From assembly GCA_024275635.1 (NCBI GenBank), contig JAJRYT010000014.1:1-64000 (forward strand): a stretch of 64,000 bases of DNA. Reading direction: 5' to 3'. This stretch comes from Chloroflexota bacterium. Lineage in GTDB: Bacteria > Chloroflexota > Anaerolineae > Promineifilales > Promineifilaceae. The notes below the pieces were generated by a model. The model did no database searches and was not told where the DNA came from. It saw nothing but the letters and a program-made list of their open reading frames with translations. The position numbers and the translations under genes were made by a program. Positions 22,257 through 31,025 of this stretch are shown piece after piece. Numbering within the stretch: the stretch's first letter is position 1; each line of letters opens with the position of its first letter.

Positions 22257-22577
22257 ATGCCCACTTGCCCCAAGTGCTATCAAGAGCGCCAGCAGGCCAA
22301 ATCTGGTTTTACCCTGGCCGGCAGCCAGCGGTACTACTGCAAATTGTGCGGCTGCCGTTATACGCCCCAGCCCAAAGAGCAGGGATACGATGAAGAAATA
22401 CGTCTTCACGCACTGCGGCTTCATCACGAAGGAGTCAGCCTCCGGGCCATCAGCCGAATATTAGACGTTAATCATCAAAGTGTTGCCAATTGGATTAACG
22501 CCTATGCCAACCACCTGCCGCAAAACCTGCCCGACAGCATCTTAGACCTGGCCCGCCTGGACGGGCTGCTTGACTAA
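22257..22577 (+). CDS. IS1-family InsA-like zinc-finger/HTH protein, no InsB-like catalytic part seen downstream
   Basis: CPKCYQERQQAKSGFTLAGSQRYYCKLCGCRYTPQPKEQGYDEE...GVSLRAISRILDVNHQSVANWI. Confidence 0.65.
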   Translation: MPTCPKCYQERQQAKSGFTLAGSQRYYCKLCGCRYTPQPKEQGYDEEIRLHALRLHHEGVSLRAISRILDVNHQSVANWINAYANHLPQNLPDSILDLARLDGLLD

Positions 22578-22697
22578 CGCCACGCAATTAGACAATAATT
22601 TGACAGCCGATCTGTCCAGGGCTATAGTCTTCATGGTCTTAATATTTGGTTGCGATCTCCTCTTACTAAATCGTGACTAATTCAAAGGAGTGAATAA

Positions 22698-23798
22698 ATG
22701 GCAAGTGTAACTTACCGTAATGTTGTCAAACGATTTGGCGATGTAGAAGTTATTACAAATATGAGTCTGGAAATTGCCGATAAAGAATTTGTTGTTTTTG
22801 TTGGCCCCTCCGGCTGCGGTAAATCTACCAATCTACGTATGTTGGCCGGGTTAGAAGAAATTACTGAAGGTGAAATCCTCATCGGCGACCGGGTTGTTAA
22901 CGACGTCCCCCCCAAGGACAGAGACATTGCCATGGTTTTCCAATCGTATGCGTTATATCCGCATATGAGCGTATACGATAACATGGCCTTTGGGTTGAAG
23001 CTGCGTAAAACACCTAAAGATGAGATTGACCGCCGCGTCAAAGATGCCGCCCAAATATTGGGTTTGGACAATCTGCTCGATCGTAAACCAAAGGCGCTTT
23101 CCGGCGGTCAGCGGCAGCGTGTAGCCGTTGGGCGGGCTATCGTCCGCGAACCGGCCGTCTTCCTCATGGATGAGCCGCTTTCCAACCTGGATGCCAAGTT
23201 ACGTGTTAGCGCCCGCGCTGAAATCACCAAGCTGCACAAGCGTTTAGAGACGACCTTTATTTACGTGACGCATGATCAGGTGGAAGCCATGACAATGGGC
23301 GATCGGATTGCTGTACTGCATGATGGTGTTTTGCAGCAGGTTGACTCACCGCGCAATTTGTACAATGTGCCTGATAATATTTTTGTAGCTGGTTTCATCG
23401 GCAGTCCCAGCATGAATTTCTTCGATGGAACATTGGTTAATGAAGATGGTAATTTGTTTGTAGATACGGGCGATTTTCGCGTGCGCGTTCCGGATGAGCG
23501 AAAGGCTCCTTACGAGAGCTATGCGAGCAAAGAAGTAATCCTGGGTGTTCGCCCGGAACATGTCCACGCTCCGGAATATGCCCCGCCTGGCATTGTCCCA
23601 GCTCCATTCTCAGCCGATGTTGATTTAGTTGAATTGCTTGGACATGAACTCCACCTGTTTGTCACTTCCGGCAAGAATAGTCTTGTCGCTACGGTAGATA
23701 CGCGCATGCACGTAGGCATCGGCGACAGAATTGATCTTATGATGGATATGAATAATATGCATCTATTTGATAAGCAGACGGAGTTAGCGATTCGCTAA
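22698..23798 (+). CDS. ugpC: Sugar/glycerol-3-phosphate-type ABC transporter ATP-binding protein (MalK/UgpC family)
   Basis: Walker A GPSGCGKST, signature LSGGQRQRVAVGRAIVREP, Walker B VFLMDEPLSNLDAKLR, C-terminal TOBE-like region. Confidence 0.9.
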   Translation: MASVTYRNVVKRFGDVEVITNMSLEIADKEFVVFVGPSGCGKSTNLRMLAGLEEITEGEILIGDRVVNDVPPKDRDIAMVFQSYALYPHMSVYDNMAFGLKLRKTPKDEIDRRVKDAAQILGLDNLLDRKPKALSGGQRQRVAVGRAIVREPAVFLMDEPLSNLDAKLRVSARAEITKLHKRLETTFIYVTHDQVEAMTMGDRIAVLHDGVLQQVDSPRNLYNVPDNIFVAGFIGSPSMNFFDGTLVNEDGNLFVDTGDFRVRVPDERKAPYESYASKEVILGVRPEHVHAPEYAPPGIVPAPFSADVDLVELLGHELHLFVTSGKNSLVATVDTRMHVGIGDRIDLMMDMNNMHLFDKQTELAIR

Positions 23799-23819
23799 AC
23801 CTAAATTTTGTTGTTGACG

Positions 23820-23853
23820 AAGCCGCTGCTCATCCAAGCAGCGGCTTTTTTTG
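23820..23853 (+). terminator. Rho-independent terminator
   Basis: agccgctgctcatccaagcagcggctttttttg: GC-rich stem followed by T7. Confidence 0.85.
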
Positions 23854-23870
23854 TGCGGACGGGTAGCTAC

Positions 23871-23933
23871 TAACCCTCCCGGAGGTTAACTTGACGAAAA
23901 CGCTAATTACTTGTGAACCTCCGGGAGGATGCC
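23871..23933. repeat. Palindromic intergenic repeat, copy 1
   Basis: taaccCTCCCGGAGGTTaacttgacgaaaacgctaattacttgtgAACCTCCGGGAGgatgcc; second copy at 30927-30990. Confidence 0.8.
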
Positions 23934-23972
23934 TTACTTTGCCGCTTTGCTCCTTTTAGATACACTTAACTC

Positions 23973-24323
23973 ATGCCTGAAGCAAATAAAAAAATTGGCG
24001 AATCTTTTGCTGTGCAATTTGCCTGGAAACTGCCGAATAAGGATTATGTGCGGGCTGTTTTCCGGGCAGAAGTATTGGATTTAGTGCCGGAGGCTGACAA
24101 GTATATTGTGCGTTTGCACGAGTTGGTTGCCGGGCGGCAGGAAGATGGCAGCGGGGTTTTACGGCCGCAGGAGGCATTCTCGAAGGATTATTGGAAACTT
24201 GTCGGCCGTTTAGTCGGGCGGCGCATCACGGTAGCTTATGAGGCGGACGATTCTCACGCGATTTATATGCGTCTGTCTACGCTTACCGGGGAGCATGATT
24301 TCTTTTTCCGTTACCCGGACTAG
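23973..24323 (+). CDS. Hypothetical protein
   Basis: 116 aa ORF in an intergenic slot between clear genes, no larger competing ORF. Confidence 0.55.
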   Translation: MPEANKKIGESFAVQFAWKLPNKDYVRAVFRAEVLDLVPEADKYIVRLHELVAGRQEDGSGVLRPQEAFSKDYWKLVGRLVGRRITVAYEADDSHAIYMRLSTLTGEHDFFFRYPD

Positions 24324-24330
24324 CGAAGAC

Positions 24331-24360
24331 AGAAGGCAGAAAACCCTTTTTCTGCCTTCT
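24331..24360. repeat. Word hairpin AGAAGGCAGAAAA / TTTTCTGCCTTCT
   Basis: Perfect 13-bp arms just downstream of the 116-aa ORF; may also act as a terminator. Confidence 0.6.
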
Positions 24361-24457
24361 GCCTTTTGATTTCCTGAGCGTAGTCTCAGGAAATTGCTAG
24401 GCATCTAATTCGTGAAATTCGTGTCAGATTTTGGATCTACTGAGACCAGGAGACTAT

Positions 24458-25261
24458 ATGACTACGAGGACAACAATTGCGCAACTGTACCCTGACCGCA
24501 TTTTGGTGCATGGGTACAATTTGGTGGAGATGGGCGAGCGATATTCGTTTGGCGACATGGTTTATTTGCTGCTGACGGGGGAGCTGCCGCCGGGTCGAGA
24601 TGGGGAGTTGCTGGAGGCGATGCTGGTGTTGACGGCCGTTCACGGTATCAATTCCCCCTCCACACACACGGTGCGGGCGGTGGCCAACTGCGGCGTGCCT
24701 TTGCAAACGGCCGTTGCCGCCGGCGTCAGCGCCATTGGCGACAAGCACGGCGGGGCAGGGGAAGCGTGCGCCCGCATCTTGCAGGAAGCCGTCGCTGCCC
24801 AGCCTGACGCGCCGCCAGAGGAACTGGCGCGGCAAATTGTGGCCGCAGCGCGCGCCAACAAGCAGCGGCTGCCCGGCTTTGGACATCGCTTCCACGACCC
24901 TGACCCGCGTGCCCAGCGGCTGCTGGATTTGGCGGCGGCATGGGGCATTAGCGGGCGTTACACGGCGTTGGCGCAAGCCATCGTCGCTGCTTTGCATGAA
25001 GCAGCGGGGCGGTCACTGCCCCTCAATGTGGACGGCGCATTGGCCGCGCTCATCTCGGATATGGGGATGGATTGGCGCATGGGCAAGGCGATTTTCATTT
25101 TGGGGCGCACGGCCGGTTTCATCGCCCACGCACAGGAGGAGTTAGCGACGGGCAAGCCGTTCCAGTTTATTAACAATGTGGATGCGGAATATGTGGGGGC
25201 TGGGGAACGGCCGTTGCCCAGGAAAACAAAGGTCTTTGAGAATTCAGGAAGTGACGGGTAG
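24458..25261 (+). CDS. Citryl-CoA lyase / short citrate synthase-like protein
   Basis: HGINSPSTHTVRAVANCGVPLQTAVAAGVSAIGDKHGGAGE, GFGHRFHDPDPRAQRLLDLA; ATG preceded by AGGAG. Confidence 0.75.
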   Translation: MTTRTTIAQLYPDRILVHGYNLVEMGERYSFGDMVYLLLTGELPPGRDGELLEAMLVLTAVHGINSPSTHTVRAVANCGVPLQTAVAAGVSAIGDKHGGAGEACARILQEAVAAQPDAPPEELARQIVAAARANKQRLPGFGHRFHDPDPRAQRLLDLAAAWGISGRYTALAQAIVAALHEAAGRSLPLNVDGALAALISDMGMDWRMGKAIFILGRTAGFIAHAQEELATGKPFQFINNVDAEYVGAGERPLPRKTKVFENSGSDG

Positions 25262-25322
25262 ATATTGCGTATTGCGTGTTGCGTACTGGAGAATTTTTAC
25301 GCAATACGCGACACGCAATACG
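25262..25322. repeat. Word hairpin (GCGTATTGCGTGTTGCGTA / ACGCAATACGCGACACGCAATACG)
   Basis: gcgtattgcgtgttgcgtactggagaatttttacgcaatacgcgacacgcaatacg. Confidence 0.75.
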
Positions 25323-25353
25323 CTAAACTCATTTGATGATTGGAGATTGGGAA

Positions 25354-26316
25354 ATGAGTGCAAAAATCGTCGTTATGGGTAGTTTGAATATGGATTTGAT
25401 TGGGCGGACGCCGCATATTCCCGCGCCCGGCGAGACGGTGTTGGGCAGCCACTTTAGCACGGTAGCGGGCGGCAAGGGAGCCAATCAGGCGGTGGCGGCG
25501 GCGCGGCTGGGAGCGCAGGTGACGATGGTGGGCTGCGTAGGCGGAGATGATTACGGCCGTCAACTGCTGGCCGGTTTGCAGGCGGATGGCGTGGATACGC
25601 AGTTCGTGCGCGTGGCGGCGGATGCCCATACCGGCGTGGCGCTCATCACCGTAGATGATGTCGGGGAAAATAGCATTGTCGTCATTTCTGGGGCTAATTG
25701 GCAGCTAACGCAAGCAGATGTGGCAGCAGCAGAAACGGCCATCGCCGAGGCTGATATGCTCATGTTGCAGTTAGAATCGCCGTTGGAGGTTGTGGCTTAT
25801 GCGGCTGAGGTAGCGGCGCGTCATGGTGTGCCTGTGCTGTTGAATCCGGCGCCGGCACGGCCGTTACCGGCGGCGCTGCTGGCAAACATCACTACCCTCA
25901 TTCCCAATGAGAGTGAGGCGGCGCTGCTGGCAGGTTGTACGGTGGATGATATGGCGGTCGCCGTAAGAACGGCGGGGGTGGAAACGGCCGTACGCCGTTT
26001 ACGGCAACAGGGCGTGGCAACTGTCATTTTGACGATGGGCAGCCGGGGAGCTTACCTGCACAGCGGTGACGTGTCGCTCATGGTTTCGGCTTTTCCCGTA
26101 CAGGCGGTGGATACGACGGCGGCGGGGGATGCGTTTGTGGCTGGCGTGGCGGTGGCGATGGGGGAGGGACGGCCGTTACCGGAAGCTGTGCGGTTTGCGG
26201 CGGCAGTCGGCGCTTTGGCAGCTACCCAATATGGGGCGCAACCATCACTGCCAACGAGAACGGCCGTGCAGCAAATACTGAATTCATCCGCCCTCGATCC
26301 TCCGGGAGAATTTTGA
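25354..26316 (+). CDS. rbsK: Ribokinase (PfkB family)
   Basis: KIVVMGSLNMDLIGRTPHIPAPGETVLG, GGKGANQAVAAARLGA, DTTAAGDAFVAGVAVAM. Confidence 0.88.
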   Translation: MSAKIVVMGSLNMDLIGRTPHIPAPGETVLGSHFSTVAGGKGANQAVAAARLGAQVTMVGCVGGDDYGRQLLAGLQADGVDTQFVRVAADAHTGVALITVDDVGENSIVVISGANWQLTQADVAAAETAIAEADMLMLQLESPLEVVAYAAEVAARHGVPVLLNPAPARPLPAALLANITTLIPNESEAALLAGCTVDDMAVAVRTAGVETAVRRLRQQGVATVILTMGSRGAYLHSGDVSLMVSAFPVQAVDTTAAGDAFVAGVAVAMGEGRPLPEAVRFAAAVGALAATQYGAQPSLPTRTAVQQILNSSALDPPGEF

Positions 26317-26374
26317 TGTTCTTGATTAGGGCACTAAACATAATTTAGTCACGCTGCACTTGAGGTTTACCGCG

Positions 26375-26890
26375 TTATGCTTGGGCGCTCATCCATGCGT
26401 TGAGTTGTTTTTGGTGGCGAGATTCGAGTTTGGTTAACGGCCGTATTTCCTTCATCAATGTATTGGCTTCCTCAAAGCTCATCCCCTGATATTTCATCAA
26501 ATAAGCTGCCAGCAGCGTAGCCGAGCGGCCGCGTCCTTTGGCGCAGTGTACCAAAACCGTTCGGCCCTCCTTCACCTGCGCGTCAATCCATGCTGCGCCT
26601 TCCGCTAAAACGTCTGGCGGCGGTACCATCATATCCAACACCTTTAGCTGAATATGATTGATATCGTGTCGTTCGTAAAATGGCGTATCATCTGCACGCT
26701 CGGCCCGAATATTAATGACGGCGTTTATCCCCTCGGCTAATAAAAAAGCATAATCTCGCTTGTAAGTTGGCGCTCCGCCCAGCCATAACTGGGGCGCGAT
26801 TTTGTCAAACCAGCGCTGCCCCCGCACTTTTTCATAGATGAAGCGAATAATTGGATAAAATTTGTCAAACAGCCAGTGGAAAATAGTCAT
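26375..26890 (-). CDS. Dual-specificity protein phosphatase family
   Basis: Active-site [21 protein letters not shown]; start set at [13 protein letters not shown]. Confidence 0.85.
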   Translation of the reverse strand: MTIFHWLFDKFYPIIRFIYEKVRGQRWFDKIAPQLWLGGAPTYKRDYAFLLAEGINAVINIRAERADDTPFYERHDINHIQLKVLDMMVPPPDVLAEGAAWIDAQVKEGRTVLVHCAKGRGRSATLLAAYLMKYQGMSFEEANTLMKEIRPLTKLESRHQKQLNAWMSAQA

Positions 26891-27046
26891 TAGGCAAGGA
26901 TAGCCAGGATAGGATGAAAAGGCAAAGAAAGAGTGGACGGGTAAATGGCCGTCCTCCTTCCGGGAAAAGTTGATATGCTTTGTTCTGCATACTGTGCATT
27001 GTGTGCAGGTGGTGCATAAACAGCATGAAATGCCGTACATGCTAAT

Positions 27047-27062
27047 TGTGACGTTTATCACA
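27047..27062. promoter_or_regulatory. CRP/FNR-superfamily-like site TGTGA-N6-TCACA
   Basis: TGTGAcgtttaTCACA upstream of the PocR regulator. Confidence 0.5.
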
Positions 27063-27122
27063 TACCCTGCTGACAAATGTCACTTATGCAGTTATTAGTG
27101 ATTGGGTATTATGGTTTCGTAG

Positions 27123-27138
27123 TGTGAATCATTTCACA
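27123..27138. promoter_or_regulatory. CRP/FNR-superfamily-like site TGTGA-N6-TCACA
   Basis: TGTGAatcattTCACA, 14 bp before the ATG at 27153. Confidence 0.5.
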
Positions 27139-27152
27139 AACGGGTGATTATT

Positions 27153-27941
27153 ATGGCAGATATGTTAACGGCAAAAGATGTTCAGGAGATGCTTCAGGTA
27201 GACCGGTCTACGGTGTACCGGATGGCGGAGGCGGGCCAGATACCGGCGCTGAAGGTGGGTAAGCAGTGGCGTTTCCCGGTGGATCAGATTGATAACTGGT
27301 TTCAATCTCAGATGGGAGCGACGCCGGTTACAATGTCTCCCTGGCGGGGAACGGCCGTTTCGCACCCCGATACTGCCAACCATCCCCTCAGTTTAGCCGA
27401 ACTCCTACCTCTGGAATGTGTGCAACAAATTCAAGAGCCATTTGCCGAACTACTCGGCGTGATGCTCGTTATTACCGATATGGATGGGAACCCTATCACC
27501 CAGCCCAGCTTGCCCTGCGGCTTGTTTGAAACAATCAGCCAGCAGCCCAACGCCATAAGACGCTGCATCCAAAGCTGGCATGATTTAGCGGCCGTTATTG
27601 ATCTCAACCCTAAATTCAGTGTCAGTCACCTGGGCCTGCTGTGCGCCCGCAGCATGATTCGCGTTGGCGCAGAGCTAAAAGGGATGATGATTGCCGGGTG
27701 CATTGCCCCGAACAGATGGCCGCCTACGGCCGAAGAAGTAGAAGTGATGGCCGCCGAATTTTCTGTTTCTCCGGTCGTGATGACCGAACACCTTAATGAT
27801 GTTTACACCTTAGATCAGGCGCAACGGGCGCAAGTTCTAGCCATGTTGCCCCGCATTGCCAACATTGTGGCTCATATCATTGCTGAACGTAATGCCCTTG
27901 TCGGCCGGCTGCAGACGATTGCCCGTTTGACACAACTTTAA
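27153..27941 (+). CDS. Excisionase/MerR-type HTH fused to a PocR-like sensory domain
   Basis: MLTAKDVQEMLQVDRSTVYRMAEAGQIPALKVGKQWRFPVDQIDNWF followed by a PocR-like domain with CGLFETISQQPNAIRRCIQSW. Confidence 0.8.
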   Translation: MADMLTAKDVQEMLQVDRSTVYRMAEAGQIPALKVGKQWRFPVDQIDNWFQSQMGATPVTMSPWRGTAVSHPDTANHPLSLAELLPLECVQQIQEPFAELLGVMLVITDMDGNPITQPSLPCGLFETISQQPNAIRRCIQSWHDLAAVIDLNPKFSVSHLGLLCARSMIRVGAELKGMMIAGCIAPNRWPPTAEEVEVMAAEFSVSPVVMTEHLNDVYTLDQAQRAQVLAMLPRIANIVAHIIAERNALVGRLQTIARLTQL

Positions 27942-27962
27942 CCTCAATAGGAGCAAATTTTC

Positions 27963-29195
27963 ATGAAGAAATTACTTATTTTAGGCGCCGGCACTGCCGG
28001 TACAATGGTCGCTAATAAACTCAGTCACGTATTGAGCCGCGATGAGTGGCAAATTACCATTGTTGATCAAAACGAAACCCACTATTACCAGCCTGGTTTT
28101 CTGTTTATGCCTTTTGGCATCTATGGCGAAAACGATGTTATCAAGCCCAAGCGGGATTTCATTCCGCCTGGCGTTGAGATGATCATGTCCGAGATCGAAC
28201 TCGTTGAGCCGGCAGAGAATCGGGTGCGCATCGCCAAAGATAACCGCTACCTCTACTACGATTTCCTTATCATCGCTACCGGGACTCACCCCCGCCCGGA
28301 GGAAACACCGGGCTTAAATGATAAGGAATGGCGGGAATCAATTCATGATTTTTATACCTATGAAGGGGCTAAGGCGTTGGCCAAGAAACTGCGTACTTGG
28401 GAAGGGGGCCGTCTGGTTTTGAGTGTGTTGGAATTACCCTATAAATGCCCGGTTGCGCCGTTGGAGTTTATTTTCCTGGCCGATTGGTTCTTCCATGAAC
28501 GCGGGATTCGGGACAAGGTGGAATTAACATTAGCAACGCCTTTACCGGGGGCATTTACCAAGCCGCGGGCGGCTTCCCTGTTGGGGGATACGCTGGACAA
28601 CAAAAATGTTCATCTTGTTCCTGAGTTTTACCCAGAACAGGTTGATCCAGATAATAAGGTCATTGTCGCTTATGACGAACGTGAGATTCCCTATGATTTG
28701 CTGGTGGTTGTGCCGGTGAATATGGGCGCTGAGGTTATCGGCCGTTCCGGTTTGGGTAATGAGATGAATTATGTCCCCGTAGACAAGCACAACTTCCTCT
28801 CTACTCAGTACGACAATATCTTTGCGTTGGGGGATGCGGCCAATTTGCCTACCTCAAAAGCTGGTTCAGTGGCGCACTTTGCGGCCGAAGTATTTGTGGA
28901 AAACTTCCTGCGCTATATCGAAGGCCAGCCGATGACGGCCCAGTTTGACGGGCACGCCAACTGTTTTATCGAATCCGGTTTTGGCAAAGGTATCTTGATT
29001 GACTTTAACTATGATGTTGAACCTTTGCCCGGCAAATATCCGCTGCCCGGCGTTGGCCCTTTTTCCCTGCTGCAAGAATCGGAAATGAATCACTGGGGAA
29101 AAATGATGTTCCGTTGGATGTATTGGAACATTTTGCTGAAAGGGAAGGAAATGCCTGTGACCGCCCATATGTCAATGGCCGGTAAGTGGAATTAG
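27963..29195 (+). CDS. sqr: Sulfide:quinone oxidoreductase-like FAD/NAD(P)-binding protein
   Basis: KLLILGAGTAGTMVANKL, ELPYKCPVAPLEFIFLADWFF, NIFALGDAANLPTSKAGSVAHFAAE, second Cys in HANCFIESG. Confidence 0.85.
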   Translation: MKKLLILGAGTAGTMVANKLSHVLSRDEWQITIVDQNETHYYQPGFLFMPFGIYGENDVIKPKRDFIPPGVEMIMSEIELVEPAENRVRIAKDNRYLYYDFLIIATGTHPRPEETPGLNDKEWRESIHDFYTYEGAKALAKKLRTWEGGRLVLSVLELPYKCPVAPLEFIFLADWFFHERGIRDKVELTLATPLPGAFTKPRAASLLGDTLDNKNVHLVPEFYPEQVDPDNKVIVAYDEREIPYDLLVVVPVNMGAEVIGRSGLGNEMNYVPVDKHNFLSTQYDNIFALGDAANLPTSKAGSVAHFAAEVFVENFLRYIEGQPMTAQFDGHANCFIESGFGKGILIDFNYDVEPLPGKYPLPGVGPFSLLQESEMNHWGKMMFRWMYWNILLKGKEMPVTAHMSMAGKWN

Positions 29196-29204
29196 GAGGC
29201 GGAA

Positions 29205-29867
29205 ATGGATCAGGCTTTGTTGGAATTGAACCAAAAGGTTGACGCGCTGACCGAACAAGTCACATTTTTGGCAGTGGAAGCGCGGCGGCAGCAGCGTCGC
29301 CAGCAGGAATGGGATGAGTTGAAGAGCGATCTGACGCCCATTGCCAATGATGTCTTTCGCCTTTCGGTGGAGCAGTTGGATGAAGTGGAACAATACATTC
29401 AATTGGAGGATGTATTTCGGCTGGTGAAACGGCTGGCGCGTAATACGCGCAATTTGGAACAGATGTTGGATCAGATGGAAAGTCTGGCCGAGTTGGGACG
29501 TGATTTCAGTCCATTAACTCAAGATGCGTTTTTGACGGCGATGAACCGCCTGGATGAGATGGAGCGCAAGGGGTATTTCGCTTTTGTGCGCGGCGGAATG
29601 GCGATTATGGATAATGTTGTTACGTCGTTCACGGAAGAGGATGTGCGCCAGTTGGGCGAGAATGTCGTCCTGATTTTGCAGACGGTGAAGGAGATGACGC
29701 AGCCGGATATCATGCAGATGTTGCGCAGTACGGCCGTTACCATCCGTGAAGAAGAACCGGCCGAAAACATTTCCATGCTCACCATTCTACGCCAGTTAAA
29801 CGACCCGGCCGTCAAACGCGGTCTGGCGAAAACATTATCGGTCTTGAAGACCGTATCAGAAAATTAA
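29205..29867 (+). CDS. DUF1641 family protein
   Basis: 220 aa next to the SQR gene; RLARNTRNLEQMLDQMESLAELGRDFSPLTQDAFLTAMNRLDEMERKGYFAFVRGGMAIMDNVVTSF. Confidence 0.75.
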   Translation: MDQALLELNQKVDALTEQVTFLAVEARRQQRRQQEWDELKSDLTPIANDVFRLSVEQLDEVEQYIQLEDVFRLVKRLARNTRNLEQMLDQMESLAELGRDFSPLTQDAFLTAMNRLDEMERKGYFAFVRGGMAIMDNVVTSFTEEDVRQLGENVVLILQTVKEMTQPDIMQMLRSTAVTIREEEPAENISMLTILRQLNDPAVKRGLAKTLSVLKTVSEN

Positions 29868-29927
29868 CTATTTCATGGTGTATCGGGAATTCCAATTCCC
29901 GATACAAAATCTTAAAAGGATTAAACA

Positions 29928-30245
29928 ATGTCAGAAAGAGAAATTGCCGGCAAAACAGTTCGCTTTGCTGAAGATGGTTTTATGGCCGATCCGGCCGAAT
30001 GGGACAAGGGCGTCGCCGAAGCGTTGGCCTCGGAAATTGGAATCGCCCCGTTGACAGAACAACACTGGAAAGTGATTGAATTTTGTCGCTCAGACTTTGC
30101 AGCGCAAGGCGATGCGCCGACACTGCGCCGGATCATGAAGGTTGGCGGCGTGCCCACCAAAGAATTGTACAAATTATTCCCCAAAGGCCCGGCCAAAAAA
30201 GTAGCCTATGTGGCTGGTTTGAAGAAGCCGAGTGGATGTATTTAG
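29928..30245 (+). CDS. TusE/DsrC-family sulfur carrier protein, single C-terminal Cys
   Basis: 105 aa; ends in AYVAGLKKPSGCI, matching the DsrC/TusE C-terminal arm; Ala instead of Cys 11 residues before the terminal Cys. Confidence 0.85.
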   Translation: MSEREIAGKTVRFAEDGFMADPAEWDKGVAEALASEIGIAPLTEQHWKVIEFCRSDFAAQGDAPTLRRIMKVGGVPTKELYKLFPKGPAKKVAYVAGLKKPSGCI

Positions 30246-30323
30246 TTTGGTAGTCGAGTGGTCAGATAGGCGGGTGGTCAGGTAGTAGATAGTCAAGGCG
30301 ACTATGCGACTAGCTGACTACCC
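30246..30323. repeat. Word hairpin (GTGGTCAGATAGGCGGGTGGTCAGGTAGT / GACTAGCTGACTACCCGCC)
   Basis: Reiterated agt/gtcag words with inverted right arm between the DsrC-like and DsrE-like genes. Confidence 0.65.
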
Positions 30324-30343
30324 GCCTCAATCAGGAGAAAATC

Positions 30344-30826
30344 ATGTTTGAAGACAAAGGACGCAAGTTGTGTATTATTTGCTCGAAGGGGACGCTGGAT
30401 ATGGCGTATCCTGGTTTGGTTCTAGCCAATGCAGCCCTGATGGAAGGGATTGATGTCATTTTATTTTTCACCTTCTGGGGTCTGGATATGATCAACAAGA
30501 AGAAGATGAATAAACTAAAGTTTGTGCCAGTTGCCAATCCCAGTATGCCGATTCCCAATATGATTGGGGGGCTGCCAGGGATGACGAGTATGGCAACGGC
30601 CGTTATGAAAAAAGAGATTGAAAAACTAGACTTCCCCCCGGTTGACGAATTCCTGGAAATGATCTCCGATGCGGGCGGCAAGATGTATGCTTGTAAAATG
30701 TCCATGGATATGTTCGCCGATTTCCACATGATGAGCGAGGATGACATGTTCGAGCGCATTGATGCGGTTGTTGGCGCCACTGACTTTATGGAGATGAGCG
30801 AGGGCGCCCAAATTATCTTTATTTAA
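30344..30826 (+). CDS. DsrE/DsrF/DrsH-like family protein (DsrE2-type)
   Basis: LCIICSKGTLDMAYPGLVLANAALMEGIDVILFFTFWGLDMI...GGKMYACKMSMDMF. Confidence 0.85.
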   Translation: MFEDKGRKLCIICSKGTLDMAYPGLVLANAALMEGIDVILFFTFWGLDMINKKKMNKLKFVPVANPSMPIPNMIGGLPGMTSMATAVMKKEIEKLDFPPVDEFLEMISDAGGKMYACKMSMDMFADFHMMSEDDMFERIDAVVGATDFMEMSEGAQIIFI

Positions 30827-30874
30827 GTTAAAGAATGACACATGACCCGATAACGGGTGACATTTCGCGCTGAC

Positions 30875-30914
30875 AAAAAGGCTTATCCTATGGCAAAATA
30901 GGATAAGCCTTTTT
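30875..30914. terminator. Bidirectional intrinsic terminator
   Basis: AAAAAGGCTTATCCTATggcaaaATAGGATAAGCCTTTTT perfect stem. Confidence 0.85.
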
Positions 30915-30926
30915 CAGTTTAACTAT

Positions 30927-30990
30927 TAACCCTCCCAGAGGTTAGCTTGATGAGAACAGCTAACTTCTCGTGAGCCTCTGGGAGGATGCC
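30927..30990. repeat. Palindromic intergenic repeat, copy 2
   Basis: taacCCTCCCAGAGGttagcttgatgagaacagctaacttctcgtgagCCTCTGGGAGGatgcc; compensatory change relative to copy 1. Confidence 0.8.
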
Positions 30991-31025
30991 CTAATAGCTA
31001 CTTTTCATTATTTGGTGGAGCAGTT

